A stretch of 64,000 nt of DNA from NCBI RefSeq assembly GCF_013408245.1, contig NZ_JACBYS010000004.1, forward strand, positions 124,001 to 188,000, in the 5' to 3' direction. Under the pieces are notes generated by a model. That model did no database searches. It was not told the DNA's origin and saw nothing but the letters and a program-made list of their open reading frames with translations. This document shows positions 8,222-17,269 of this stretch, piece after piece; position 1 is the first letter of the stretch, and each line of letters opens with the position of its first letter. Origin of the DNA: Duganella sp. 1224 (GTDB taxonomy: Bacteria; Pseudomonadota; Gammaproteobacteria; Burkholderiales; Burkholderiaceae_D). A program made the translations under genes and the position numbers.

Positions 8222-8956
8222 GGCGGTAGCTGCCAGAAGGCTTCGGAGGCGGCGCGCTCCAAGAGCTTCTTGACAGCATCAAACGGGTAGTTCACTGGAA
8301 GAGTCTTTTCTGCGTCGATAAAGAACCATGCTTCGGGAAGCGTATCACAAATATCCCCCCAACTTTGGAATGCCTGATCGAAGCGGGCGCTGTAACTTTC
8401 CCGAAGAAGAAAATCGCTGAAAAGAGCAGGTACCTCTTCCGAGAAAATATGCAGATGCAAGAACTCAGCAGCATTGAAATCGGGATCAAATGCAAGATTG
8501 TGGTCGATCATCGTAAGCGTCGCCGGCTGCTCATTGCTCCACAAAAGATTCGGGTTGCCACCCAACTCCGTCAGGTTGCGGTCCGCATTATGCACCCACC
8601 AATCGAACATGAGGACATCGTGCCGGACCTGTCGCGGTATCGCTCGAAGGCGTGTACGCGTCAGGCTCGTCGCGTTGATTCGCTTGGACAAAAGCGGGGC
8701 CAGCGCCGAGTTCAGCGTATTGGCCTGTCAAATCGGCTGCTATCAGCTCTTCGGGAACGACCGCGATCGAATAAGGTGCGATTGGCAGGGCCAAGCTACT
8801 GCACAAGCGAGCGGCTATCCACTCGTTAATCAATCCAGCGCTCGTCGCCGATCTGCCCTTGACAAAATACACCTCATCATCGTCGCATCGACAGATGTAT
8901 GGCTGGGTTTGACCTTCTAAAGATCGGCCTAGAATTTCGGTGACGGTTAAAGGCAT
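8218..8956 (-). pseudogene. HipA-like kinase gene broken by a frameshift
   Basis: Two overlapping frames together encode one HipA-like (HipA_2-type) kinase. The first frame (8956 down to about 8690) carries the N-lobe with VYFVKG, a likely ATP-lysine strand. The second (about 8690 to 8218) carries the catalytic loop HNADRN within DWWVHNADRNLTELGGNPN and the metal-binding Asp in MIDHNLAF. The break falls at AGPAFV/SKRINATSL, where one extra base would explain the shift. After the break the first frame continues as unrelated sequence. Either a real inactivating indel or a sequencing error is possible. A TTG at 8691 could in theory restart the second part. Translation is coupled to DUF3037 by an ATGA overlap. 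Confidence 0.72.
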
Positions 8957-9010
8957 CGTTCGACGTTCCTGGTTACCGCAAACAATATTCTACGAGAGTT
9001 CTTTCTACCT

Positions 9011-10558
9011 TTATTCTTGCCTGCTCCGGGCGACCCAGTCGACCAGTTCGTCCAGCACGGCGCGGCCGGCGCCGTTGGCGACGTGGGCGTCGTTGAGGAT
9101 GGCGACCACGATGCAGGTCTGGTTGTTGGCGTCCTGTACGTAGCCGGCGATGGCGATCATGCCGTTCAGGCTACCAGTTTTCAGCCGCGCGCGCTGGGCG
9201 GCGGGGCTGTCTTTCAGGCGGCGGCGCATGGTGCCGTCGGTGGCGGCCACCGGCAGGCTGGCGAGGAATTCAGGCATCCACAGGCTTTTCAGGCCGGCTT
9301 GCAGCAGGCCGGCCAGTTGCGCCGGCGTGGCGCGTTCGCTGCGCGACAGGCCGGAGCCGTTGTCGATCACCAGGCCGTTGCCGTCGATGTTGTGCTGCTG
9401 CAGCCAGGCGCGGATGGCGGTTTCGGCGCGCATCGGCGTGCTGGCGCCGCTGGTGTCGGGCGGCAGCGGTTTGCTGCCCAGCAGCGGGTCGGCTTCCAGG
9501 CTGCCGAGGCTGAGGAAGATGGTGCGCGCCAGCGTGTTGTCGGATTGCTTGTTGGTGTCGCGGATGATTTCCGGCAGCGTGCGGGAGACGTGCTCGGCCA
9601 GCAGGCGCGTGGTGGCGGGGGCCGGCGTTGCCGCACGTGCCGCAGGGGCGGCGTCGGTGGTGGCCGTGGCGGCGTCGGTGGCGGCGGGCGCGCTGGCCTC
9701 GCGCACTTCGCCGCCGATGGCGCCGCCCAGCTTGTTCCATTCGGCCAGCAGCAAGCGGGCGAGGTAGTCCTGGCTGTCCAGCACGTTGATGGCGGTGCTA
9801 CGGGTACAGTCCTTGGGGAAGCTACCGTGCAGGACGACTTCGATGCGGTCGCCCTTGCGCGTGTAGTCCGGCGTGCGCCAGCCGTTTTCCCAGGCGGCGC
9901 AGGCGCTGTCGGTCAGTTTCATGTCCGAGCGGATGCTGACGTTTTCCAGTTCCGGCATCATCACCAGCGACAGCTTGTTGCCGGTGGAGCGCATTTCCAC
10001 TTTCAGCAGGTTGGTGTTGATCAGGGCGGCGTTGGGGATGACGTTGTAGTAGGCCCACGGATATTCGTCAAACGGCGGCTGCCCCGCGTCCGGCCGCGCC
10101 GGCGTGAACAGCAGCCGGTCGACGACGATGTCGCCCTGGATGCGGCGGATGCCCTGGTTGCGCAGCGCCTGCAGCATATGGCCCAGCACGTCCTCGTTGA
10201 GGTCGGCGTCGGCGCCGCCGCGCAGGATCAGGTCGCCTTGCAGCACGCCGTTGACGACGTCGGCGCTGCTGCGCAATTCGGTGCGGCCGCGAAACACCGG
10301 CCCCAGTTGCTCCAGCGCCGTCAACGTGGTGAACAGCTTCATCGTCGAACCCGGCGCCATGCTTTGCCGCGGGTTGTGCGACACCAGCGTGGTGTCGCCG
10401 CGCAGGACGATGATGCCGGCCGCTTCCGGCGGGATGTTCGACGCTTGCATCAGCAGCGCCACCGGCTCGGGCAAGCCGTCGGCAAGGGCGTGCACGGCGC
10501 TGGCCGCGAGCAGCGCGGCGACAAGGCAACGGCGTAACAATTTAGTGGAAGAAGACAT
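9011..10558 (-). CDS. dacB: D-alanyl-D-alanine carboxypeptidase/endopeptidase (PBP4)
   Basis: This 515-residue periplasmic class C low-molecular-weight penicillin-binding protein trims or opens peptidoglycan cross-links. Signal peptide residues 1-27 end at ALADG. The motifs are Ser71-Thr-Met-Lys74 (APGSTMKLFTTL), SDN in QSDNTLARTIF and KTG in RLKTGSLNGMIAIAGY. An Ala/Thr-rich low-complexity stretch lies before the SDN motif (DAATATTDAAPAARAATPAP). Start chosen at ATG 10558; it overlaps the 3' end of the upstream SpmAB-like gene by 17 bases, so the two are co-transcribed. The name follows E. coli PBP4. Pairing with spmAB recalls the Bacillus dacB-spmA-spmB operon, although that dacB encodes a different PBP type. 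Confidence 0.9.
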   Translation of the reverse strand: MSSSTKLLRRCLVAALLAASAVHALADGLPEPVALLMQASNIPPEAAGIIVLRGDTTLVSHNPRQSMAPGSTMKLFTTLTALEQLGPVFRGRTELRSSADVVNGVLQGDLILRGGADADLNEDVLGHMLQALRNQGIRRIQGDIVVDRLLFTPARPDAGQPPFDEYPWAYYNVIPNAALINTNLLKVEMRSTGNKLSLVMMPELENVSIRSDMKLTDSACAAWENGWRTPDYTRKGDRIEVVLHGSFPKDCTRSTAINVLDSQDYLARLLLAEWNKLGGAIGGEVREASAPAATDAATATTDAAPAARAATPAPATTRLLAEHVSRTLPEIIRDTNKQSDNTLARTIFLSLGSLEADPLLGSKPLPPDTSGASTPMRAETAIRAWLQQHNIDGNGLVIDNGSGLSRSERATPAQLAGLLQAGLKSLWMPEFLASLPVAATDGTMRRRLKDSPAAQRARLKTGSLNGMIAIAGYVQDANNQTCIVVAILNDAHVANGAGRAVLDELVDWVARSRQE

Positions 10559-11780
10559 AGGAAATCGCAATCGCGGCAAGCACGCCGGCCAGGTCGGCGA
10601 TCAGGCCGCAGGAGATCGCGTAGCGCGTCTTGCGGATGCCGACCGAGCCGAAGTACAGCGCGACAATGTAGAAGGTGGTATCGGCCGAGCCCTGGAACAC
10701 GCAGGCCAGGCGGCCGACAAAGGAATCGACGCCGTAGGTCTGCATGGTGTCGATCATCATGGCCTTGGCGGCGCTGCCGCTCAGCGGCTTCATCAGCGCG
10801 GTCGGCAGGGCGCCGACGAAATCGGTGTTGACGCCGAGGTGGCTGAATACCCAGTTAAAGCCCTGCACCACAAAGCCCAGCAGGCCGGCGTTGCGGATCA
10901 CGCTGATGGCCACCAGCATGCCGACCAGGTAGGGAATCACCGTCAGCGAGGTCTGGATGCCGCCCTTGGCGCCCTCGATGAACGCCTCGTAGACGTTGAC
11001 CTTCCTGCGCAGCGCGCCAATGATGAAGCCGGCGATGACGGCGATCAGCACGAAGTTGCTGAATACCTTGGAGAAGGTTTCTATCTCCGGCTTGGTCAGG
11101 TAGTGGGTGAAGTACCAGACCACGCCGACGATGAAGGCGGTGATGCCGCCCAGCCAGCCCATCACCACGCGGTTGAACAGGTTGATGCGCTGGCGGATGG
11201 CGACGGCGATGATGCCGGTCATGGTCGCCACGTAGGTCGCCACCATGCAGGGAATGAAGATATCGGACGGATCGGCCGCGCCCAGGATCGAGCGCTGCGC
11301 CATGATGGCCAGCGGAATCAGGGTCAGGCCGGAGGTGTGCAGCACCAGGAACATGATTTGCGCGTCGGTCGGCTCGTCCTTGTTGGGATTGAGCGTTTGC
11401 AGGCTTTCCATGGCTTTCAGGCCGAACGGCGTGGCGGCGTTGTCCAGGCCCAGCAGGTTGGCCGAGAAGTTCATCACCATGTGGCCAGTGGCCGGGTGGT
11501 TGGATGGCACGCCGGGGAAGATGCGCGAGAAGAACGGCGCGATCAGTTTGGCCAGCAGGTCGATGGCGCCGGCTTTTTCGCCGATGTTCATGATGCCCAG
11601 CCATAGCGTCATGACGCCGGCCAGCGGCAGCGCGATGTCCATTACGCCGGTGCGGGCCGAGTCGAAAGTGCCGTCTATGATGCGCTTGAAGATTTCCGTG
11701 TCGCCCAGGAAGAGGAACTGCGCCAGCGCGGCCAGAAATCCCACCAGGAAGAAGCCAGACCAGATGTAATTGAGCGACAT
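10542..11780 (-). CDS. SpmA-SpmB fusion, nucleoside recognition (Gate) domain membrane protein
   Basis: This 412-residue polytopic inner-membrane protein has two successive Gate/nucleoside-recognition domains. The N-terminal half matches the spore maturation protein A type (LWLGIMNIGEKAGAIDLLA, NFSANLLGLDNAATPFGLKA). The C-terminal half matches the B type (GMLVAISVIRNAGLLGF, FQGSADTTFYIVALYFG). In Bacillus the two are separate genes needed for spore core dehydration and sit beside a D,D-carboxypeptidase gene. This organism shows no sign of sporulation, yet the carboxypeptidase linkage is kept. The transported or sensed molecule is unknown. First gene of the two-gene operon with dacB; the promoter lies in the 89-base gap to the divergent binding-protein gene. 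Confidence 0.83.
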   Translation of the reverse strand: MSLNYIWSGFFLVGFLAALAQFLFLGDTEIFKRIIDGTFDSARTGVMDIALPLAGVMTLWLGIMNIGEKAGAIDLLAKLIAPFFSRIFPGVPSNHPATGHMVMNFSANLLGLDNAATPFGLKAMESLQTLNPNKDEPTDAQIMFLVLHTSGLTLIPLAIMAQRSILGAADPSDIFIPCMVATYVATMTGIIAVAIRQRINLFNRVVMGWLGGITAFIVGVVWYFTHYLTKPEIETFSKVFSNFVLIAVIAGFIIGALRRKVNVYEAFIEGAKGGIQTSLTVIPYLVGMLVAISVIRNAGLLGFVVQGFNWVFSHLGVNTDFVGALPTALMKPLSGSAAKAMMIDTMQTYGVDSFVGRLACVFQGSADTTFYIVALYFGSVGIRKTRYAISCGLIADLAGVLAAIAISYVFFH

Positions 11781-11869
11781 TTTTCTTGATTGCAGTAGGC
11801 GATTTGCAAAGTATAGCGGGTAAGCAAGCTCAAAAAGTTATAAGCTGCCGCTTTACCGTGCGAGGACCG

Positions 11870-13600
11870 ATGCGAAGCATGCTAAAAATTTGTGCAGCCG
11901 CCACGCTGGCGCTGGCCGCCACCGCCACCGCCACCGCCACCGCCACCGCCACCGCCACCGCCGCCGCCGCCGCTCCGGCGAACGGCGGACGGTCCGCCGA
12001 TGCGGCCCATGCTGAGCAAAAAGTCCTGCACGCCTTCCTCAGCACCAGCGAAACCGGGCTCGACCCCGCCGTCGCCTCTGACGTCGCCAGCCTCAGCCTG
12101 CTAGAAAACCTGTTCGACCCGTTGCTGCGCTACGACTACCTGGCCCGCCCGGTCAAACTGATGCCCAACACCGCCGCCGCCATGCCGCAAGTGAGCGACA
12201 ACGGCAAAACCTACACCTTCCGCCTGCGCCAGGACGTCTACTTCACGCCCGACCCCGCCTTCAACGGCGCCCGCCGCCAGGCCACGGCCGACGACTACGT
12301 CTACAGCTTCAAGCGCCTGTACGACCCGGCGCTGAAATCGCCTTGGCTGTACCTGTTCGACGGCGTGGCCGGCATCGACGCGCCGGACAAGTTCACGCTG
12401 CGCATCCGCCTCAAGGCCCCCGATCCGAATTTCCTGTTTTACCTGGCGATGCCGGCCACCGCCGTGGTGGCGCGCGAAGTGGTCGAAGCCCATGGCGCCC
12501 AGGCCGGCAACCACCCGGTCGGCACCGGCCCGTTCAAGATCGGCCGCTGGCAGCGCAGCGACCAGATCGTGCTGCTGGCCAACCGCGGCTTCCGTCCGAC
12601 CGAGTTCGCAGGCAAGCGCCTGCCGATGCTGGACCGCATCGACATCAAGATCGTCGAAGAATACCAGTCGCGCGTGCTCGGCTTCCTGAACGGCGAATTC
12701 GACTTCCTCGAACAAGTGCCGGAGTCGATGAAAGAGCTGGTGCTAACCGCCGACAACCAGCTCCGGCCTGAGCTGGCGCGCAAGGGCATCGTGCTGGCGC
12801 CCTTTCCCGTGCTGCAAACCTATTACATGTGGATGAACATGGACGATCCGGTGATCGGCGGCTACGGCAAGGAAAAAGTCGCGCTGCGGCGCGCCATCGC
12901 GCTCGGCTACAACAGCGCGGAAGACATCGCGCAAATGAAAAAAGGGCTGGCGCTGCCGGCCGCCACGCCGCTGCCGCCGAACGTGCTGGGCTACGATCCG
13001 GCCTTCCGCAGCCCGGTTGCTTACGATCCGGCGCTGGCCAACGCGCTGCTGGACCGCTACGGCTACCGCAAGGGCAAGGACGGCTACCGCACCCGGCCGG
13101 ACGGCCAGCCGCTGCGGCTGGTGATGCACAGCGAAGCCTCCACCGTCGGCCGCCTGCGCGACGAGCTGTGGCGCAAGAACCTGAATGCCATCGGCCTCAA
13201 CGTCACCTTCAAGAGCGACAAGAAAACCGAGATCATCAAAGCCTCGCGCCTCGGCAAGGTGATGATGTTTGAAACCAACTGGGTAGCCGACTTCCCCGAC
13301 GGCGATAATTTTTATCAATTGCTGTACGGCCCCAACGCCGGCCGCGCCAATTACGCGCGCTTCAACCTGCCTGCCTACAATCGGCGCTATGAGCAAGCCC
13401 GCTCGATGGGAGATTCGCCGCAGCGCACCGCGCTGTATGATGAAATGGCACAACTCATTCACGCCTACACGCCGTGGGTGCTGTTGACGCATCCCATCTC
13501 CGCCGACCTGCAGCAACCGTGGCTGAAACATTACCGCCGCCATCCGGTGGAGTTCACCAACTGGCGCTATCTGGACGTAGACGCACATACCGCGCACTGA
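11870..13600 (+). CDS. Peptide-type ABC transporter substrate-binding protein (SBP family 5)
   Basis: This 576-residue periplasmic binding protein is of the OppA/DppA family. The signal peptide contains an alternating Ala-Thr tract encoded by a hexanucleotide repeat, then PANGGRSADAAHAEQ. Family features include GKTYTFRLRQDVYFTP, the binding-domain entry DDYVYSFKRLYDP and HPVGTGPFKIGRW. Start chosen at ATG 11870 (GAGG four to five bases upstream); ATG 11879 is an alternative. No permease or ATPase gene is next to it, so it is an orphan binding protein that may feed a peptide transporter encoded elsewhere. Murein peptides are possible given the nearby cell-wall genes, but this is speculation. 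Confidence 0.86.
   Translation: MRSMLKICAAATLALAATATATATATATATAAAAAPANGGRSADAAHAEQKVLHAFLSTSETGLDPAVASDVASLSLLENLFDPLLRYDYLARPVKLMPNTAAAMPQVSDNGKTYTFRLRQDVYFTPDPAFNGARRQATADDYVYSFKRLYDPALKSPWLYLFDGVAGIDAPDKFTLRIRLKAPDPNFLFYLAMPATAVVAREVVEAHGAQAGNHPVGTGPFKIGRWQRSDQIVLLANRGFRPTEFAGKRLPMLDRIDIKIVEEYQSRVLGFLNGEFDFLEQVPESMKELVLTADNQLRPELARKGIVLAPFPVLQTYYMWMNMDDPVIGGYGKEKVALRRAIALGYNSAEDIAQMKKGLALPAATPLPPNVLGYDPAFRSPVAYDPALANALLDRYGYRKGKDGYRTRPDGQPLRLVMHSEASTVGRLRDELWRKNLNAIGLNVTFKSDKKTEIIKASRLGKVMMFETNWVADFPDGDNFYQLLYGPNAGRANYARFNLPAYNRRYEQARSMGDSPQRTALYDEMAQLIHAYTPWVLLTHPISADLQQPWLKHYRRHPVEFTNWRYLDVDAHTAH
11918..11959 (+). repeat. In-frame hexanucleotide microsatellite, seven GCCACC units
   Basis: Seven uninterrupted GCCACC units are followed by four GCC/GCT codons. 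They encode an (Ala-Thr)n tract inside the signal peptide of the binding protein. Units of six keep frame, so slippage would change signal-peptide length by two residues per unit without breaking the gene. Confidence 0.95.
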
Positions 13601-13620
13601 GCGGTGCATAGAATGACAGC

Positions 13621-14535
13621 ATGAACCTACTCAACCGCAGGGCGCTGGCCTATGTGGCCGGCCATCCCCTGGATTTCGCGCTGCAATGCCTGAAGGGCTT
13701 TCGCGCCAACCAAGGCCTGCTGCTGGCGGGCGCGGTGGCGTATTACTCGCTGCTGTCCATCGTGCCGCTGCTGATGCTGGTGGTGGTGGCCTTGTCGCAC
13801 GTCATCGATCAGGACGAGCTGCTGTCAGCCGTCGGCCGCTATCTGAACTGGCTGGTGCCGGGGCAGTCCAGGCCGATCGTGGCGGAGGTGGCGCATTTCC
13901 TCGAACACCGCGACCTGGTCGGCGGCGTGCTGGTGGTCACCATGCTGTTTTTCAGTTCGCTGGCCTTCACGGTGCTGGAAAACGCCATGAGCGTCATCTT
14001 CAAGCACCGCGTGGCGATACGGCGGCGGCATTTTTTGATCTCGGCGATCATGCCCTACTGCTACATCCTGTCGCTGGGCGCCGGCATGTTGCTGGTCACG
14101 CTGGTGGCCGGCAGCCTGCAGGTGCTGGGCGAGGAGAGCGTGCGGCTGTTCGGCTACAGCTGGTCGCTGAATGGCGTGTCGGGCGTGCTGCTGTATTTGC
14201 TGGGGCTGGCTGGCGAGGTGCTGGTGCTGTCGTCGATTTACCTGGTGATGCCGGTCGGCCGGCTATCGCTGCCGCATGCGCTGATTGGCGGCGTGACGGC
14301 CGCGCTGCTGTGGGAAATCGCCCGCCGCATCCTGGTGTGGTACTTCTCCACGCTGTCGCAGGTGAACGTGGTGTATGGCTCGATGACCACCGCCATCATC
14401 GTCATGTTCAGCCTGGAAATTGGCGCCACGTTGCTGCTGTTCGGCGCCCAGGTGATATCCGAATTCGAGCGCGCCGGCCGCGAACGGCCCAACCGCGCGC
14501 CCCAGTCGATGGTCACGCAAGCGGCGCCGAAATAA
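13621..14535 (+). CDS. YihY/BrkB family inner membrane protein
   Basis: This 304-residue protein has about six membrane helices, with recognisable YihY signatures LLAGAVAYYSLLSIVPLLML (residues ~34-53) and the C-terminal VVYGSMTTAIIVMFSLEIGA. BrkB-like proteins were once annotated as ribonuclease BN in error. Their function is still unclear; proposed roles include transport and serum resistance. The gene starts 20 bases after the binding-protein gene on the same strand. It ends immediately before the promoter of the ncRNA. Family assignment is confident, biochemical role unknown. Confidence 0.85.
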   Translation: MNLLNRRALAYVAGHPLDFALQCLKGFRANQGLLLAGAVAYYSLLSIVPLLMLVVVALSHVIDQDELLSAVGRYLNWLVPGQSRPIVAEVAHFLEHRDLVGGVLVVTMLFFSSLAFTVLENAMSVIFKHRVAIRRRHFLISAIMPYCYILSLGAGMLLVTLVAGSLQVLGEESVRLFGYSWSLNGVSGVLLYLLGLAGEVLVLSSIYLVMPVGRLSLPHALIGGVTAALLWEIARRILVWYFSTLSQVNVVYGSMTTAIIVMFSLEIGATLLLFGAQVISEFERAGRERPNRAPQSMVTQAAPK

Positions 14536-14537
14536 AT

Positions 14538-14567
14538 TTGTGCGCCGCACAAAAATCTGTGTTACAC
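14538..14567 (+). promoter_or_regulatory. Sigma70-type promoter of the probable 6S RNA
   Basis: A -35-like TTGTGC (14538-14543) and a -10-like TTACAC (14562-14567) are separated by 18 bases. They place a transcription start near 14574, six bases before the closing stem of the RNA. The promoter begins three bases after the yihY stop codon. Confidence 0.5.
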
Positions 14568-14573
14568 TACGTT

Positions 14574-14762
14574 CGTGGTTGAGGTTTGCCCTGCAAACAG
14601 TCCCACGTTCGGCCAACGCGCCGCGCCCAGAGTTGTGTAAGTTCGATGGCGCAGGTGACGCGGAGGCCGGAGTTGTAATCCCGAAGACATTGGTCGATTT
14701 ACACGTCAGGGGCACCACGCAGATAGCATGGGCGCCTGGGACGCCGCCTCACCTGGCAGATA
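14574..14762 (+). ncRNA. ssrS: Probable 6S RNA
   Basis: No convincing protein is encoded here. The strand folds into a long rod: GGTTGAGG (14577-14584) pairs with CCTCACC (14747-14753), TCCCA (14601-14605) with TGGGA (14737-14741), GCGCCCA (14623-14629) with TGGGCGC (14729-14735), and GTGTAA (14635-14640) with TTACAC (14699-14704). A small hairpin GTTTG-CCCTG-CAAAC lies in the 5' strand before CAGTCCC. The same order (UGAG, hairpin, CAGUCCC) occurs at the 5' end of E. coli 6S RNA, and the ~185-nt length fits. 6S RNA sequesters sigma70-RNA polymerase in stationary phase. Homology is judged by eye; a covariance-model search would settle it. Confidence 0.65.
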
Positions 14763-14810
14763 GCCTTGGAGCCCGGTACGATTGAAGCATAGGTAATACA
14801 TTGGAATCAA

Positions 14811-14836
14811 GCCTGCAGCGATGCGGGCTTTTTTTT
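14811..14836 (+). terminator. Rho-independent terminator after the ncRNA
   Basis: The hairpin GCCTGCA-GCGA-TGCGGGC (14811-14828) has seven base pairs including one G-T pair and is followed directly by eight T residues (14829-14836). It would end the precursor of the upstream RNA about 50 bases beyond its closing stem. Confidence 0.88.
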
Positions 14837-14920
14837 CGTCCGGGTTTTATCGCGCGTTTGCGTTCGCCCAAACGGCCGGGGCGGGGCCGGCCTATTCTGA
14901 GGAACGGACGGAGGTGAACC

Positions 14921-15175
14921 ATGGAATTCGCTTTTACGCTCAGATACCGGCTGGCCACCCAGCAGCACGACTACAACGCGCTGTCGGCCCAGCTGGCGGC
15001 CGGCGGTTGCGACGATGCGCTGGTCAGCATCAACCGCGCCGGCTGCCTGGTGCTGGACTTCCTGCGTCCGGCCGACAGCGCCGCCGCCGCCCTCTCCGCC
15101 GCCATCGCCGATGTGCAGCGCGCCCTGCCCACCGCCGAGCTGATCGACATCCGCGCCGGTTTCCCGCCGCCTTGA
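14921..15175 (+). CDS. Small protein resembling the N-terminal domain of an HTH antitoxin-like family
   Basis: This 84-residue protein has a strong ribosome site (GGAGGTG about six bases before ATG). The pattern FTLRYRLATQQHDYNAL, then GGCDDALVSINRAGCLVLDF and AAIADVQRALPTAELI, resembles an N-terminal domain that in other proteins precedes a helix-turn-helix segment. Here the chain ends at RAGFPPP with no HTH, so it is either a stand-alone domain or a truncated relative. The family has no name I can give with certainty. It lies between the ncRNA terminator and the ars operon with no obvious partner. Coding potential is supported by the ribosome site and codon use. Confidence 0.55.
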   Translation: MEFAFTLRYRLATQQHDYNALSAQLAAGGCDDALVSINRAGCLVLDFLRPADSAAAALSAAIADVQRALPTAELIDIRAGFPPP

Positions 15176-15185
15176 CCAGGTTCAT

Positions 15186-15201
15186 TTCAATATTACTTGA
15201 A
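15186..15201 (+). promoter_or_regulatory. Candidate ArsR operator
   Basis: The inverted repeat TTCAA-N6-TTGAA lies 31 bases before the arsR start, with a further TTGAA at 15205-15209. ArsR/SmtB repressors bind imperfect dyads overlapping their own promoters, so this is the likely autoregulatory site. Assignment rests on position and symmetry. Confidence 0.5.
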
Positions 15202-15231
15202 GTGTTGAATTGTTTGCGGTAGCATCGCCGC

Positions 15232-15525
15232 ATGGATACCAAGCAGACACTGGCCGCGCTGGCGGCCCTGGCGCAGGAGAGCCGGCTGGCGGTGTTCCGG
15301 CTGCTGGTGCAGGCCGGCCCGACGGGCCTGGCTGCCAGCAAGATCGGCGAGCAACTGGCGATAGCGCCCTCGTCCCTGTCGTTTCACCTGAAGGAACTCT
15401 CGCATGCCGGCCTGATCGTCTCGCGCCAGGAGGGCAGATTCGTCATCTATTCGGCCGATACCGGCACGATGCATGGCCTGATCGGATTTTTAACTGAAAA
15501 CTGCTGCGGTGGCGGCACCTGCTAA
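15232..15525 (+). CDS. arsR: ArsR family arsenic-responsive repressor
   Basis: This 97-residue winged-helix repressor is of the ArsR/SmtB family, with the recognition helix region APSSLSFHLKELSHAGLI (residues 45-62). The classic ELCVCDL metal site of E. coli ArsR is absent (IGEQLAIA occupies that place). Instead cysteines cluster at the C-terminus: Cys91, Cys92 and Cys97 in ENCCGGGTC. This recalls the C-terminal triad of the Acidithiobacillus ferrooxidans ArsR type, which binds As(III). It heads an operon with arsC and arsB and presumably represses it from the dyad upstream. Two bases separate its stop from the arsC start. Confidence 0.88.
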   Translation: MDTKQTLAALAALAQESRLAVFRLLVQAGPTGLAASKIGEQLAIAPSSLSFHLKELSHAGLIVSRQEGRFVIYSADTGTMHGLIGFLTENCCGGGTC

Positions 15526-15527
15526 CG

Positions 15528-15982
15528 ATGAACATACTTTTTCTGTGTACCGGCAACTCCTGCCGCTCGGTGATGAGCGAGGCCATCTTCAACCACCTGG
15601 CGCCGGAGGGCTGGCGGGCGATCAGCGCCGGCAGCCAGCCGACCGGCCAGTTGAACCCGCGCGCGGTGGCGCTGCTGCGGCGCAAAGGCATTGCCACCGA
15701 CGGCTATTACAGCAAATCCTGGGACGACCTGCCGCTGACGCCGGACCTGGTGGTGACCGTGTGCGGCAGCGCCGCCGGCGAAACCTGCCCGGCGTATCTG
15801 GGCCCGGTGCGGCGCACCCATTGGGGCGTGGATGATCCGAGCCATCTGGTCGCCAGCGAGGAGGAGATCGAGGCGGCGTTCGAGCGGACCTACCGCATTA
15901 TCCGCGCGCGCATCGAGGCCTTCCTGGCCGCGCCGACCCTGTCGCAGGCGGAACTGGACCGCATCGGCACGCTGGGTGCCGA

Positions 15983-15989
<7 letters not shown>
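15528..15989 (+). CDS. arsC: Arsenate reductase, low-molecular-weight phosphatase (thioredoxin-linked) type
   Basis: This 153-residue enzyme reduces arsenate to arsenite. The P-loop is Cys7-TGNSC-Arg13-Ser14. The acid/base Asp is in WGVDDPSHL (Asp103-Pro104). The redox cysteines expected for the thioredoxin-coupled Bacillus-type enzyme are present as Cys79 and Cys87 (VTVCGSAAGETCPAY). It is thus not the glutaredoxin-linked plasmid R773 type. The gene follows arsR by two bases and overlaps arsB by seven. The C-terminal ~35 residues extend slightly beyond the common length. Confidence 0.9.

Positions 15990-17265
<1,276 letters not shown>

Positions 17266-17269
<4 letters not shown>

Noticed and set aside
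11786..11869. Upstream extension of the peptide-binding protein gene
   Set aside because: 28 extra codons lie before the ribosome site and would put a non-signal sequence ahead of the signal peptide; ATG 11870 fits better.
11890..12104. Poly-proline ORF in the alternative frame of the hexanucleotide repeat
   Set aside because: It is a frame shadow of the Ala-Thr tract; the binding-protein frame continues with clear homology.
14540..14785. 81-codon frame across the structured RNA
   Set aside because: No ribosome site or family similarity; the region is better explained by paired RNA segments with promoter and terminator.
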